Source: Acanthochlamys bracteata (lineage: Eukaryota; Streptophyta; Magnoliopsida; Pandanales; Velloziaceae). Taken from it: DNA of 64,000 nucleotides. A program made the position numbers and the translations under genes. The number at the start of each line of letters is the position of its first letter. Positions within the stretch are counted from its first letter, which is position 1. Shown here one piece after another: positions 53,845 through 64,000 of the stretch. The stretch covers positions 11,160,001 through 11,224,000 of the forward strand of contig CM034127.1 in NCBI GenBank assembly GCA_019914995.1, given 5' to 3'. The notes under the pieces were generated by a model. It was given only the letters and a program-made list of their open reading frames with translations. It was not told the origin of the DNA and ran no database searches.

Positions 53845-54964
53845 ATGGTTGTGTTTGAGAATTCCGCAGCGACGTCGACGACGACAATCACTCTAAAGAA
53901 TCCTTCCTTTGCTCCAAACTGCAACGATGAGTTCTGTTCTCTCATTCTATCTCCTAGAGAAGAGATGATCAAGAACAACCAGAAGAAAGCATGCAAGCAT
54001 GAGAAATGCCAGCTTGTAGATTACGACTCGTTGCCGAGTTTTCTGAAGCACAACGAGTTCATACTGGATCACTACCGATCGGAGTGGCCTTTGAAGGAAA
54101 CCATCCTTAGCATCTTCTCAATTCACAACGAAACCATCAATGTGTGGACGTAAGTAATCAGCCTAGCAATTCTCAAAAGCTTATAAACAAATTATCATTA
54201 TTCTCTAGACAAAAAGTTTTGTTGAAATCAACGGGTTCCATTCATGCAGTCACTTGATTGGGTTCTTCATCTTCCTATTCCTCACTCTATCAGCTGCAGC
54301 AATGATTTCGACAACTACGTCAACGGCAAAAGAAACAATCTCCGTTGCTACTACAGTTGAGAAGGCGCCAAGATGGCCGTTGTATTCATACCTCGCCGGA
54401 GCAATGTTCTGTTTGCTGATGAGCAGCGCATGCCATCTTCTATCATGTCACTCAGAGAAAACATGTTACGTATTGCTGCGTCTCGACTACACTGGGATCA
54501 CCGGACTCATCGTGACGTCCTTCTACCCTCTCGTGTACTACTCTTTCGCTTGCCAACCTTTCTTCCTCAACCTCTACATCTGCTTCATCACAGTATTCGG
54601 TGTAGCGACAATTACAGTCTCATTATTGCCCGCTTTTGAAACTCCAGCATTTCGCGCTATCCGTATTGGCTTATTTATTTGCATGGCGGTTTCAGGGTTA
54701 GTCCCAATAGTTCACAAGTCTGTAGCATTTGGTGATCGGCCGGAAGTAATACTGACGACTTGGTACGAAACGGCGATGGGTGTTTTTTACGGGCTTGCCG
54801 TTGTTATATACGTGGCAAGAGTACCAGAGAGATGGTTACCAGGAAAGTTTGACATTGCTGGACATAGTCATCAGTTGTTTCATGTATTAGTCATTGCCGG
54901 AGCTTATTCCCATTACCTCGCCGGATTGATTTATCTCCGATGGAGAGATAATGAAGGTTGCTGA
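53845..54964 (+). CDS. Heptahelical PAQR-type membrane protein (HHP4/5-like), copy 2
   Basis: Two exons (53845-54149, 54250-54964) give 339 residues; the split Thr codon (AC/T) in NVWT-HLIGF lies at the same site as in copy 1. Motifs: [108 protein letters not shown]. The helix 1-2 loop is short (ISTTTSTAKETISV) and the second intron of copy 1 is absent, which explains the 60-residue difference. It is head-to-head with copy 1 about 3.7 kb away, so the pair looks like an inverted tandem duplication that has since diverged. Zinc-binding PAQR family, plasma-membrane or endomembrane, function inferred. Confidence 0.92.
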
Positions 54965-57850
54965 TGACTTATTCATTGGTTGTTACATTTTTTGGAAATG
55001 TCAAAGATTTTGGTAGTCATCATGGCTGCTAAACCAGCTAACCATAATTGACTCAGTAGTCAACAGACTTGTGACTTTGAAGATTTTGTTTGTAACCGTA
55101 AACGGGCCAGTAAACGTGGCATTTCTTATTGTAGAGAAAGGCCCAAACAGAAACAGCTAGCTTTTAGTATCCAGCTTAGGGCGTGTTTCGTAATTGAATT
55201 TTACGGAAAAAAAGTGAGAAGTGAATTTTTAAAAAAAATAAGTTAAACATAAAGTTTAATTTTTGTGTTTTAAATTTTTTTTAAAGTGAGTTGGAAGTTT
55301 TTAATTATTTTTAAAAGTAGGTTAGAAATAGAGAAAAAATTCTATCTTGAATAGCGTAAAAATAAAATTGGAGCGTGGAACTCAAGCAGAAGTAGAGATT
55401 CAATGTACGTTTAAAATTGTTTATAAAATTAAATTTTTTTAAAAAAAATATTTTATTTTTTTTAAAATAATAAAAATATATAATAAAAAGTCTTACTATA
55501 TAAAATTTTTTATATATTTTAAATTTATAAATAAATTTTTTAAATATTTATAAAATATTTATTAAAAAATATAAAATAAAAAAAATTAAAAAATAGCGTT
55601 TGAAATACAATCCTAAATGCACTCTCACACGAAATTGTAGTTCAAAATTTTTTTATAGTATTATAATGCGTGAATTTATTGAATTTTAAATTTGACGAAA
55701 AAACTTAAAAGACTAATTGAAACACGTTTTTAGTATTTTAGGAGCAGTACAGATTCTGTGCTGTTGTTCATAGTTGGTATGGTGATTCTATACCTCAAAA
55801 CAAGAAAAAAACTTAGGAAATATTTAGAAGTATTTCTGAACAATAATATTTTTAAAATAAAAAATATTTTAAAAAATAAGTTTTATATTTTTATCTAAAA
55901 AATAAATAATAATATTATTTTATGAGTAAATTTTTGATATTTTTAAAAAATTTTGAAAATTCTTTATATTATAAAAAATTTATTAAAAATATGAAATAAA
56001 AATTTTGAGTAAAACGTATATGAAAAAAGCAATTCCAAAATATACCTTAATCTTGTGGTAACGGAAATCTCTCTTATTTGTTGAAGGGAAGAGAGAGATT
56101 TGGTTAACAAGCATGGGAATTTAACATTAATGTTAATGGTCTAAATGACGAAATTGTACAAAGTCAATATAATAAATTACTTTTCTAGTTTTAATATAAG
56201 GACAAAATGAACATTCTATTAATATTTTAGAAATTAGAGATGTTCGAAAGTGTTTATAAAAAGAGTTCTTTTGAACTAAAAAAAATTATTTTATTTAATA
56301 AATGAGTTCTATTATTTTGAAATAAAAAAATAAACATAAAAAATAAAAATTTTACTATGCAAGTTTTTTTATACTTTATAAAATTTTAAATATATTCTTA
56401 AGAAATATATAATAAAAAATTTAATAAAAAATATTTTTATAATAAAAAGCCAAATAGTTTCTAAATTATTTAGTATTGACACATACTAACAAATAAGGCA
56501 TTTCAGGCACATATTAACAAATAAAGTTTTTTCCAAACTTTATTTTTAAAACTTAATATCAATACAAAATTTATTTTTATTAAATATTTTTAAATTTTAA
56601 TTAAAAAGTTTAAACATATTTTTAAAAAAATGAGTTTTTTGGGAAGCAAACAAACCCTTACCAAAGTCAAAAATTCATTTGACTTTTAGGAGATATGGCG
56701 TTAGTTTTGGAAGCCCATAAATTCAGAAGCACTCTCAGAAAGCAATACTAACAACAATAATAATAATTATTATTTGTTTCTAGTCCTTTGAAAAACAGTT
56801 GATAATAAGTAAGAGAAGCCAACCAAGGTTGTATCCAAGAAATAATTTTTGTTGGACTTGTTTCAGTGTTGCTGAACAACCATCCTCCTATTCTTATATA
56901 TATAAAGTTTAGCCAATAAACTAAATACAATATTTAATGCAAGGAATTTTTTTTGTTGATATGAAGATGTTTTTAGTTACTTACTAGCAAGCCATGCGTA
57001 TGATAATACTTTTTGATATGACAACATGTTGTTCCCTTGCAAAGTTTAATAAGTTATGTAGATAGTTGAACTTCCCTAACAACTCCTTGCTCTTTATTGT
57101 CTAACCTAAATTTCAAATCTTTTTTTGTTCTTACTCAAAAACATAATAAATTGTGTTTTGTATTGTGGTTAAAACATTTATAAATAATATAGACTATAAA
57201 TTAGTAGTTAACATAATGATTTGATATTTGTTTTGTTCTTATAAGAAATTTTTTTCAAAGATTTTAAGTTTGATCATTTTATATATTTTAATTATCACTT
57301 TAAAATTTTTTTATATTAAATTTTACTTTTAAATTTTATTTTATATATTGTAAATATTATTCAGAAATTTATTTTTATCGAAATTATATTATATCAAAAT
57401 TTATTTTTATAAAATTTAGTTTCGTCAAATTTAATTTAGAATGCATTTGAATACGTAACTAAGAGGGCTCCAAGCTTTCACTACCACAGTACACTAAAAT
57501 TTCTGCCGGAAGACCTCAGTGCTTACAAGAAATTGTTAGTTTAGTCCCTATCTAACAATAATTATTGTAACAATTCGTGAAAATAATTTGATCATATAAA
57601 TTTTGAAGAGCAGTTTTTCTCCAACGAGCAATTCCTTATAACTGCTCCATTTTTTACATAATAACGTCTGTAATAATCTTCTCCATTATTTCTCCATCAC
57701 AAAAAGATTCAAAAATCTTTCCTTTATATCGTCCTTCTTTTTAGTTTTTCTATTACAGAGTTCTCAACAACTCTCGTCTTCCTCCACTACTAATTGAATT
57801 CTTCCTCCTTTATATATACAACCAATTCAACTGTATTACAATTCTCTCTC
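54965..57850. other. A/T-rich interval with three miniature-element remnants
   Basis: No supported gene. 55405-55625 is a reversed family A element (TTTTATTTTTTTTAAAATAA, TATATAATAAAAAGTCTTAC, TTTTAAATATTTATAAAAT, ending CAATCCTAAATGCACTC). 55815-56045 and 56225-56465 have the same texture but degenerate ends. 56940-57470 is low-complexity A/T sequence. 57600-57860 contains CT-rich leader-like sequence before the transporter gene. Confidence 0.5.
55405..55625. mobile_element. AT-rich miniature element, family A (reverse orientation)
   Basis: Reverse complement of the family A signature: AATAATAAAAATATATAATA, ATATAAAATTTTTTATATA, TATAAAATATTTATTAAAA, ending AATACAATCCTAAATGCACT. It matches the 37548-37797 copy over most of its length. 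Confidence 0.55.
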
Positions 57851-57930
57851 CTCCTTCAACTCCATTGTTGGATTCTCAGAACATTAATTTGTCAGAATCC
57901 AAAACAGAGCACAGAGTACTACTCTTAACA

Positions 57931-60930
57931 ATGGCAACAAAAGCTGATGACTTTGCTCCATTTCCCGTCAAGGAACAATTGCCCGGGATCGATTATTGTC
58001 TTGCCAGCCCTCCTCCATGGCGTTCGTTCTCTCTCTCTCTCTCTCTCTCCAAATGTTATTGTTGTCGTTCCTGTGATTTCATTGTTGTTTTGTTGTTGTG
58101 AACAATGGTGCAGATGAGGCAATGTTGCTAGCTTTCCAACACTACTTAGTGATGTTGGGAACTATCGTTTTCATTGCAAGCTTTCTTGTTCCGCAGATGG
58201 GCGGCGGCCCTGTAAGATTTTTCTATCATTTTCAAAATTTGAAATTTCAAGTTGGAGAGCGTTGTAGTTAATTAACCGTTTTGTTTTTCTTTCCTTTATC
58301 TGTTCTATCTGCTTTGGTTAATATTGATGATGAACTACTAATTAATAATCGAACATTTTCAGTCATTTGCTCCTTTGTTACAATCCGTTAGTTAAGCAAA
58401 TTTCTCTAAATTTGAACAATGAAAACAGGAGGAGAAGGCAAGGGTTATACAAACAATGCTTTTCGTTGCTGGGATCAATACGCTGTTGCAATCATTCCTC
58501 GGTACCAGGCTTCCAGTGGTGATCCGAGCTTCTTTTATATACTTCCTACCAGTTCTTTCTATAATTTACAGCAGGCGCTACTCGTTCATCCCCGATCCGC
58601 ATCTGGTCTCTTTTTCTTTACTCTTCTTCCTCTACAAAGTTTTTATCTTTTGCAGCTCTAACAGATGAGCATTTAAACAGAGATTCAAATACACGATGCG
58701 AGCCATACAAGGGGCTCTTATTATTGCCTCTATTTTTCAGATCGTTATCGGAGTTCTTGGTATTTGGAGGATTTTCATAAGGTATGTTATTATTGTACTT
58801 GTGATAAGTTCCAGATTATGTTCTGCATCTGCTTGTGGTTTCTAATTCTTTAAGTTATAATCTTTGCTAGGTTTCTTAGCCCCCTCTCTGCTGTTCCAAT
58901 TATAATTCTTGCAGGGCTAGGACTTCTTTACATTGGGTTTCCGTTGGTGAGTGGCATTATCCTCTACATACATAACTCATGCATCAAATATTTTTTTTGC
59001 TACGGTGATTGATTGTGCGCTTTACCCCCAGCTTGCTAGCTGTATTGAGATTGGGCTCCCAGCACTAGTTCTCTTTGTATTATTCTCTCAGGTAAATATT
59101 TACTATGTACTTGAATATATAGGTTTCTGTTCCGAGGTATCTGTTGGGAATTGCCTTCCTTTATTTTGTTATGCGATGAAATGGTTTGTTTTTTGCAGTA
59201 TGTTCCTCATTATATGAGAAGGGGCAGAGTTGTGTTCAATCGATTTGCAGTGATAATGGTGGTGGTAATTGTGTGGCTTTTTGCGCTTATCTTGACTGCT
59301 GCTGGAGCGTATAAGCATGCGTCTCCACAGACCCAATTCAGCTGCCGCACGGATCGTTCTGGACTTATACGGGCATCCCCATGGTAAGTTTATCCCAGTT
59401 GAGCTCAGTTTTGGTTAACTCATGTATTGAGGTACAACCCCCATAAGCAACATGCATACGAATATGAATTTTATGAATTGTTTTTGGAACGCTCTTGAGA
59501 TATAACTTCTAGCTTGAATTTATGCGGTCTCCTACACTATTGACTTGAACATTATTCCTACTCCTTTTCCTTGCAGGATAAGAGTTCCGTATCCATTTCA
59601 ATGGGGTTCACCAATTTTTAATGCAGGCGATGCTTTTGCAATGATGGCTGCTTCCTTCGCTGCCCTTATAGAGGTTTGCATCCCAATAGATTTGCAAATT
59701 TAACTTCTCAATAAGAATTGGTTGAGTCTAAGCATATTACACTTCCTCTTTTTTCTTTTATTTCCAGTCCACAGGTGCGCTTATTGCTGCTTCTAGATAC
59801 GCTGGTGCCACATTTATCCCCCCTTCTGTATTCAGTCGGGGAGTTGGCTGGCTGGTGAGTGACTCTTCTCTGCTAGTCAAGTAGTTTGTCGCCTTTTAGA
59901 AATTAGTGGCAACTTCAGAAACACTTATGCTTCAGGGCATGTCATTGCTGTTGGATGGAATGTTCGGCTCAGTAAGTGGTTCAGCTGTATCGGTGTGAGT
60001 ACCTCAAATTCGCATAACAAATAACTGATGTTATGTAAATTGTCTTACCCTAAACTTCTTGTTGAACAGTGAGAATGTAGGTTTACTAGCAGTGACTAGA
60101 TGCGGAAGCAGGAGAGTAATTCAGCTCTCCGCTTGTATCATGATCTTCTTCTCCTTATTAGGTACTGCACTCCCTTTTTTAGATGCCTTTCAAAATTCAA
60201 CAAAAGCATTATGGTAACCTGGCATTTGTTTATGAATACTCAGCAAAATTTGGAGCATTTTTCGCTTCAATTCCCTTGCCAATTTGGGCTGCTCTTTACT
60301 GTGTGCTATTTGCCTATACCGGTATATTACACTTCATCACCTTATACATCTCTTGTTCACCTATAGTTTGTTTATTGCACAATGCCGCTCAAATGATATG
60401 AATTACCTTTTAAGCTGGCTGCCTTTCAATGTATGCATGATGAAACTATTTTCCGCAGCTGCCGCTGGACTTGGCTTCCTACAGTTTTGTAATCTCAATA
60501 GTTTCAGAACCAAATTTATTCTCGGGTTCTCACTCTTCTTGGGCTTGTCTGTTGCACAATATGTTAAGGGATACGAAATTTTAGCTGGTTACGGTCCACT
60601 TCATACTGGTGCAAGATGGGTATATATGCTACTTTCTTCCTTTCATCTTGCTAATGGTTTACATTTTCCTTTCCCCTTACAAACACTATGTCCTTTTCTC
60701 TTGTTTCGCAGTTCAATGATATTGTGAATGTTATACTTTCTTCACCTGCTACGGTTGCCGCGATAGTTGCCTTCCTTTTGGACTCCACACTCCTACCGAG
60801 TGATCCTGATACCCGAAGAGATAGAGGTTGCCATTGGTGGGATAAATTCAGATCTTACAAAACTGATCCAAGAAGCGAAGAATTTTATTCTTTGCCCTAC
60901 AACTTGAACAAGTTCTTCCCTTCATTGTAG
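57931..60930 (+). CDS. Nucleobase-ascorbate transporter (NAT/NCS2 family)
   Basis: Fourteen exons (57931-58021, 58114-58211, 58429-58605, 58681-58781, 58871-58946, 59032-59091, 59199-59383, 59577-59673, 59768-59854, 59936-59994, 60070-60161, 60244-60321, 60459-60619, 60712-60930) give 526 residues with all phases closing. Marks of the family: LPGIDYCLASPPPW/HEAMLLAFQHYLVMLGT, IQTMLFVAGINTLLQSFLGTR, LAGLGLLYIGFPL, PFQWGSPIFNAGDAFAMMAA, TGALIAASRYAGAT, the substrate-site segment SVENVGLLAVTRCGSRR (the plant form of the QNxGxxxxTxxxSR signature), KFGAFFASIPLPIWAALYC and a C-terminal HWWDKFRSYKTDPRSEEFYS. Ten to fourteen membrane helices are expected. Plant NATs carry purines, uracil or xanthine; substrate here is unknown. 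Intron 1 begins with a (CT)n run. Confidence 0.95.
58029..58050. repeat. (CT)n microsatellite in transporter intron 1
   Basis: About ten CT dinucleotides start seven bases after the donor of intron 1 (GC/GTTCGT). The donor is non-consensus but is required to keep PPW-HEAM in frame. Confidence 0.85.
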
Positions 60931-63220
60931 AAGACCACATTTTATGAACTACACTGTTTTGTAACAGGAATTTTCTCAAGACTCAAACTAGGAATATGCA
61001 ATGTTTTAAATTTCTGTAGGATATATTTTGCGTGTACCACAGTATAAAAAGCCTTGGTATATTCTTGTGGATTCAACTTTCAAAGACTTAAAATATGGCA
61101 TTGTATAGCTTGCTTGGCTTCAGTTTTACAGAATGCTTGAAAGATTATGGCTTGTAACTGGATGAATTGTTCTTTCAAATTTTATCTTCTTTAATTAAAT
61201 AGTATCAGTTGATTAAGGAGCCAGAAATTTGTTGTGCGCAACATGAAAGTCCATGATGCTGTGTTTATCAATTAGGGTGTGTTTTTTGGCCCTTACAATT
61301 CACTTCATTTCATTAAAAAATCACTTTTGACTTACTTTCGGCTACACAGAATATAGAATAGAGTTTCTATACTAAAAAAATTAGCCAATCTTTTAAAAAT
61401 TAGTATCCTCACTTATAAATATACACTCATTCTAGCATCTAATCAATTTAGAACTATTAAAGAGCGAGGGCTATTAAGCCAACTAAATTATGATTCACTT
61501 GGTCAAACCTAAAACGAATTATCGGCCCATTTTTAAATTAGCTAGCCCATTTTTTATTTAGATATTATTTTATATCTTTATGCTACTTAGCCGGTCCTAT
61601 CCTACTGTGCTAGTCCGTCTTTTATTTAGGCTCATCAAATCTTACACGTATTAATTTAGACCTAATTTAATTTTGAGGCCTAATAATTTTTCATCAATAA
61701 CACACCGGTGGCTCAAATCCTACCGAACTTTGATACTCATTGTAGGATCAAATTTTCACATTAAATAGATTCATCAATCTTTTAGGGATTAGTATTTCGC
61801 ACTTATATATGTATCTATTTTACCATCTAGCCAATATAGAAGTATTAAGGAGTTTGAGCTGTAAAGCTTATCAAATCAGCGTCTATTTAATCCAATCCAA
61901 TACAAGTTATTGGTCTATCTCTAAATTAGCTAGTCTATTTTTTTAACTGAGCACTATGCCAGAATTTTACGCTAATAATTTAACTCTAACTCTTTAAGCT
62001 ATTATGTCTTTCACTTAAGTATACAAAATTCTGCACGCTACTAATCCGAACATAATCTAATTTGGTGGCCTAATACGAAATAATATAAATATTTATTTTC
62101 AATTCATTTCTTCTAAGAAAAAAACACAAAAATTTAATTCATTTTCAATAACACCAATCATAATAATTCACTTTTAGTCTTAAAGAACACACCATTAACG
62201 TATGCGTTCCTCCGTGCTTGATATGCGTGCGTTTATATGAGTAGTACATTACAATATATAACATGAAAGAAATTTGAAATGATCAATCCGTTCTTTGGAT
62301 CTCAACAAGATCTAACAATTGCCATCTACCTGGAACAGTAAAACTAAACCGCTACTAGCTTATCTTTAATTTCCAGCGATGCTGTTTATCTTAACACAAA
62401 ACAATTTCTTGTAACTAAAGCTGCGTCTATCTATTCTTAACTGTCGGATTCTTTAGAGAACAAAAACTTCCTAAGTGTAAGCGGCCGCTAAAATGCACTC
62501 GAAGAGACGTCACAACCTTCACTCACCCACCCACCGTCCATCTCTCAATTGCTTCCCCTTTTTCTCCTCTTGTGTATGCATATGTTGATCGTATCACTTT
62601 TCATTAAACCACTTTGATCAAAATAATAAAAACAAAATATTTTTTGAAGTTTTTAAATTTTTTTGTCATTTTAATAAAATAATCAGATAAATATTAATTT
62701 ATGATCTGATTATATTAAAATTATATTAGTATATTTATAATTTTTATATTTTATAATAAAGATCAAATTTATAAATTATTTTTACTATAAATTAGAGAAA
62801 TACCTAAAATGCCGAAAAAAAAAAAGCGCTTTTATTTCTCGTTTATAGATATATACAAAGTATAACCAATTCCATTATTTCCACACGGCACATGCTTTCA
62901 ATCTTAATCGTTAATTAAGTAAAATCTAATTATTAAAAAGAATAGAATTAAAAATAACTATTCTATCTTTATCCATTGTGATAGCTGATTTTGTTAAAAA
63001 TAACTATTCATCGTTGAATTCACGGTGAACAGAATATTAACATTAATAGGAGTGGGCATTTTCTTCTCCTATATGTACTACATGAATCCTTTATCTGTAG
63101 TCTCTTTGTAACTCATCAGCTACACAACAGCGAAATGAACTTCAATCTCCAAGCAACCTTCTGAAATACAAATCTCCTGAAACCCTCTTTTTCCTTTTGT
63201 GTTCCTGTAGTTCTTTACCA
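60931..63220. other. Gene-free interval before the PADRE gene
   Basis: After the transporter 3'UTR (polyadenylation region near 61000-61200) there is the family C repeat at 61357-62078, then A/T-rich sequence to 63060. 63060-63220 (TATATGTACTACATGAATCC onward) looks like promoter and leader of the gene starting at 63221. No frame is convincing. Confidence 0.5.
61357..62078. repeat. Dispersed repeat family C: second two-unit copy
   Basis: Unit 1 about 61357-61742 and unit 2 about 61743-62078 share the word order of 51293-52058: ACTAAAAAAATTAGCCAATC, AGTATCCTCACTTATAA, TAGCATCTAATCAAT, ACTATTAAAGAGCG, TTAGCTAGCCCA, CGTCTTTTATTTAGG, ATTTTGAGGCCTAATAATTT, TTTGATACTCATTGTAGGAT. More C-to-T like changes than in the other copy, so it is older or more methylated. 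Confidence 0.7.
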
Positions 63221-63724
63221 ATGGGAAACTGCCAGGCGGCAGAAGCGGCGACGGTAGTGATCGAGCACCCGAATGGAAGAGTAGAGAGAATCTACTGGTC
63301 TGTGGGTGCTAGCAAGGTCATGGCTGATAACCCTGGCAACTACGTTGCAGCTGTTATCTCTACTACTACCACTACTACTGCTACCGGTAGTTGTAGGACT
63401 ACAAATAATCGTTGTAACAGAGTTCCTGCGGTTGTGAAGCACTTGAAACTGCTGAGGCCAGATGATACACTCTACATCGGTCATGTTTATCGCCTTGTTA
63501 GCTTCGAAGGTTAGTGTATATCAAGTTTATTGTATCGGTTTAAACTTTTAGATAGAACAAATCAATGAAATTGATTTTGAACATGTGTATGTACAGAGGT
63601 TATGAAAGAGTTTGCATCAAAGAAGGCTAATCTTGAAAGATTGCTAGAGAGCAACAACGGAAAAAAGAGAGTACATGGAGGAAGACGGCAACCGGAGAGT
63701 TCATCGCAATCGGTAATTAACTAG
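63221..63724 (+). CDS. PADRE (DUF4228) domain protein, possibly incomplete at the right
   Basis: Exon 1 (63221-63509) and exon 2 (63597 onward) join at a split Glu (G/AG). The start MGNCQAAEAATVVIEHPNGR and ERIYWSVGASKVMADNPGNYV are the classic PADRE N-terminus, including a Gly2 that could be myristoylated. KHLKLLRPDDTLYIGHVYRL follows, then VMKEFASKKANLERLL and a basic GKKRVHGGRR. A poly-Thr stretch (STTTTTTATGS) interrupts the middle. Reading on, a stop comes at 63722-63724 (138 residues), but a donor-like TCG/GTAATT lies at 63713, so a third exon beyond may exist. PADRE genes are often induced by fungal attack or abiotic stress in Arabidopsis; molecular function is unknown. Confidence 0.85.
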
Positions 63725-64000
63725 TTATGAATTAATTAATCTACAAAATCATGAAACAGAAGATAATTTTTTGTGACCTGGTTCAATCATTTCTCTGTTT
63801 TGTTCATAAAAGTGTTGAAAAAGAGTGGTTGTGTTTGGTACAAGGCATGCACCACTAGTACTGTACTACAAACTACATGAAAGTAACTCTCGTTCAATTT
63901 CTGGGTTCACTTCCTTCAATGTGATTTTACTTCTTTCATATTCAATCGCTCTCTAGCTCTGCTTGTTTCATGCAATTGTTTTCCATTGCAAAAGAAAAAA
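63725..64000. other. Right edge: intron or 3'UTR of the PADRE gene
   Basis: A/T-rich with CTAGTTATGAATTAATTAAT and later CTTCTTTCATATTC. No exon can be called before the window ends. Confidence 0.4.

Overview
The window looks like nuclear DNA of a flowering plant, most likely a eudicot. It is AT-rich with many A/T tracts. Genes are split by GT-AG introns of about 80 to 2100 bases, small AT-rich inverted-repeat elements lie between genes, and the proteins belong to plant families (NAC, SOFL, PPR, RDM1, PADRE/DUF4228, GT34). The species cannot be named from the sequence alone. All family names come from recognising protein motifs; no database search was run.

Layout, left to right. (1) 0.26-3.7 kb, minus: a short NAC protein of the XND1/NAC104 type with a 5'UTR intron. 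(2) 3.8-9.6 kb: gene-free, with small transposon remnants. (3) 9.8-12.6 kb, plus: a SAP30-like Sin3/histone-deacetylase subunit (AFR1/AFR2 type), six exons. (4) 14.0-15.8 kb, minus: BUD32, the kinase of the KEOPS tRNA-modification complex, six coding exons. (5) 16.4-31.9 kb: a rearranged segmental-duplication cluster built from an RDM1 locus and a PPR gene. It holds one intact PPR gene (18.8-21.9 kb, minus), one nearly intact RDM1 locus (27.8-31.15 kb, plus), decayed partial copies of both in mixed orientation, and three copies of the RDM1 5' region. (6) 32.6-36.3 kb, plus: RuvB-like 2, three exons. (7) 39.7-40.8 kb, minus: a SOFL protein. (8) 45.8-47.2 kb, minus: an intronless GT34 galactosyltransferase. 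(9) 48.7-50.1 kb minus and 53.8-55.0 kb plus: a divergent pair of heptahelical (PAQR/HHP) membrane proteins. (10) 57.9-60.9 kb, plus: a nucleobase-ascorbate transporter with 14 exons. (11) 63.2 kb to the right part of the window, plus: a PADRE-domain protein, possibly incomplete.

The most unusual part is region 5. The RDM1 exon in the best copy carries an apparent one-base deletion in otherwise well-preserved coding sequence. The short N-terminal exon before it is phase-compatible with two different downstream modules: RDM1, and an unrelated Lys/Arg-rich protein ending in a conserved KEKRKRD/GQASRGKNYVEEEK block. Because RDM1 acts in RNA-directed DNA methylation, inverted partial copies of its own locus invite a test for self-targeting small RNAs; this is inference only. 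One inverted copy of the RDM1 5' region lies just upstream of BUD32 in the same direction and keeps its splice donor, so promoter or UTR capture is possible.

The genes do not form an operon or an obvious pathway; this is ordinary eukaryotic gene order apart from the duplicated cluster and the HHP pair.
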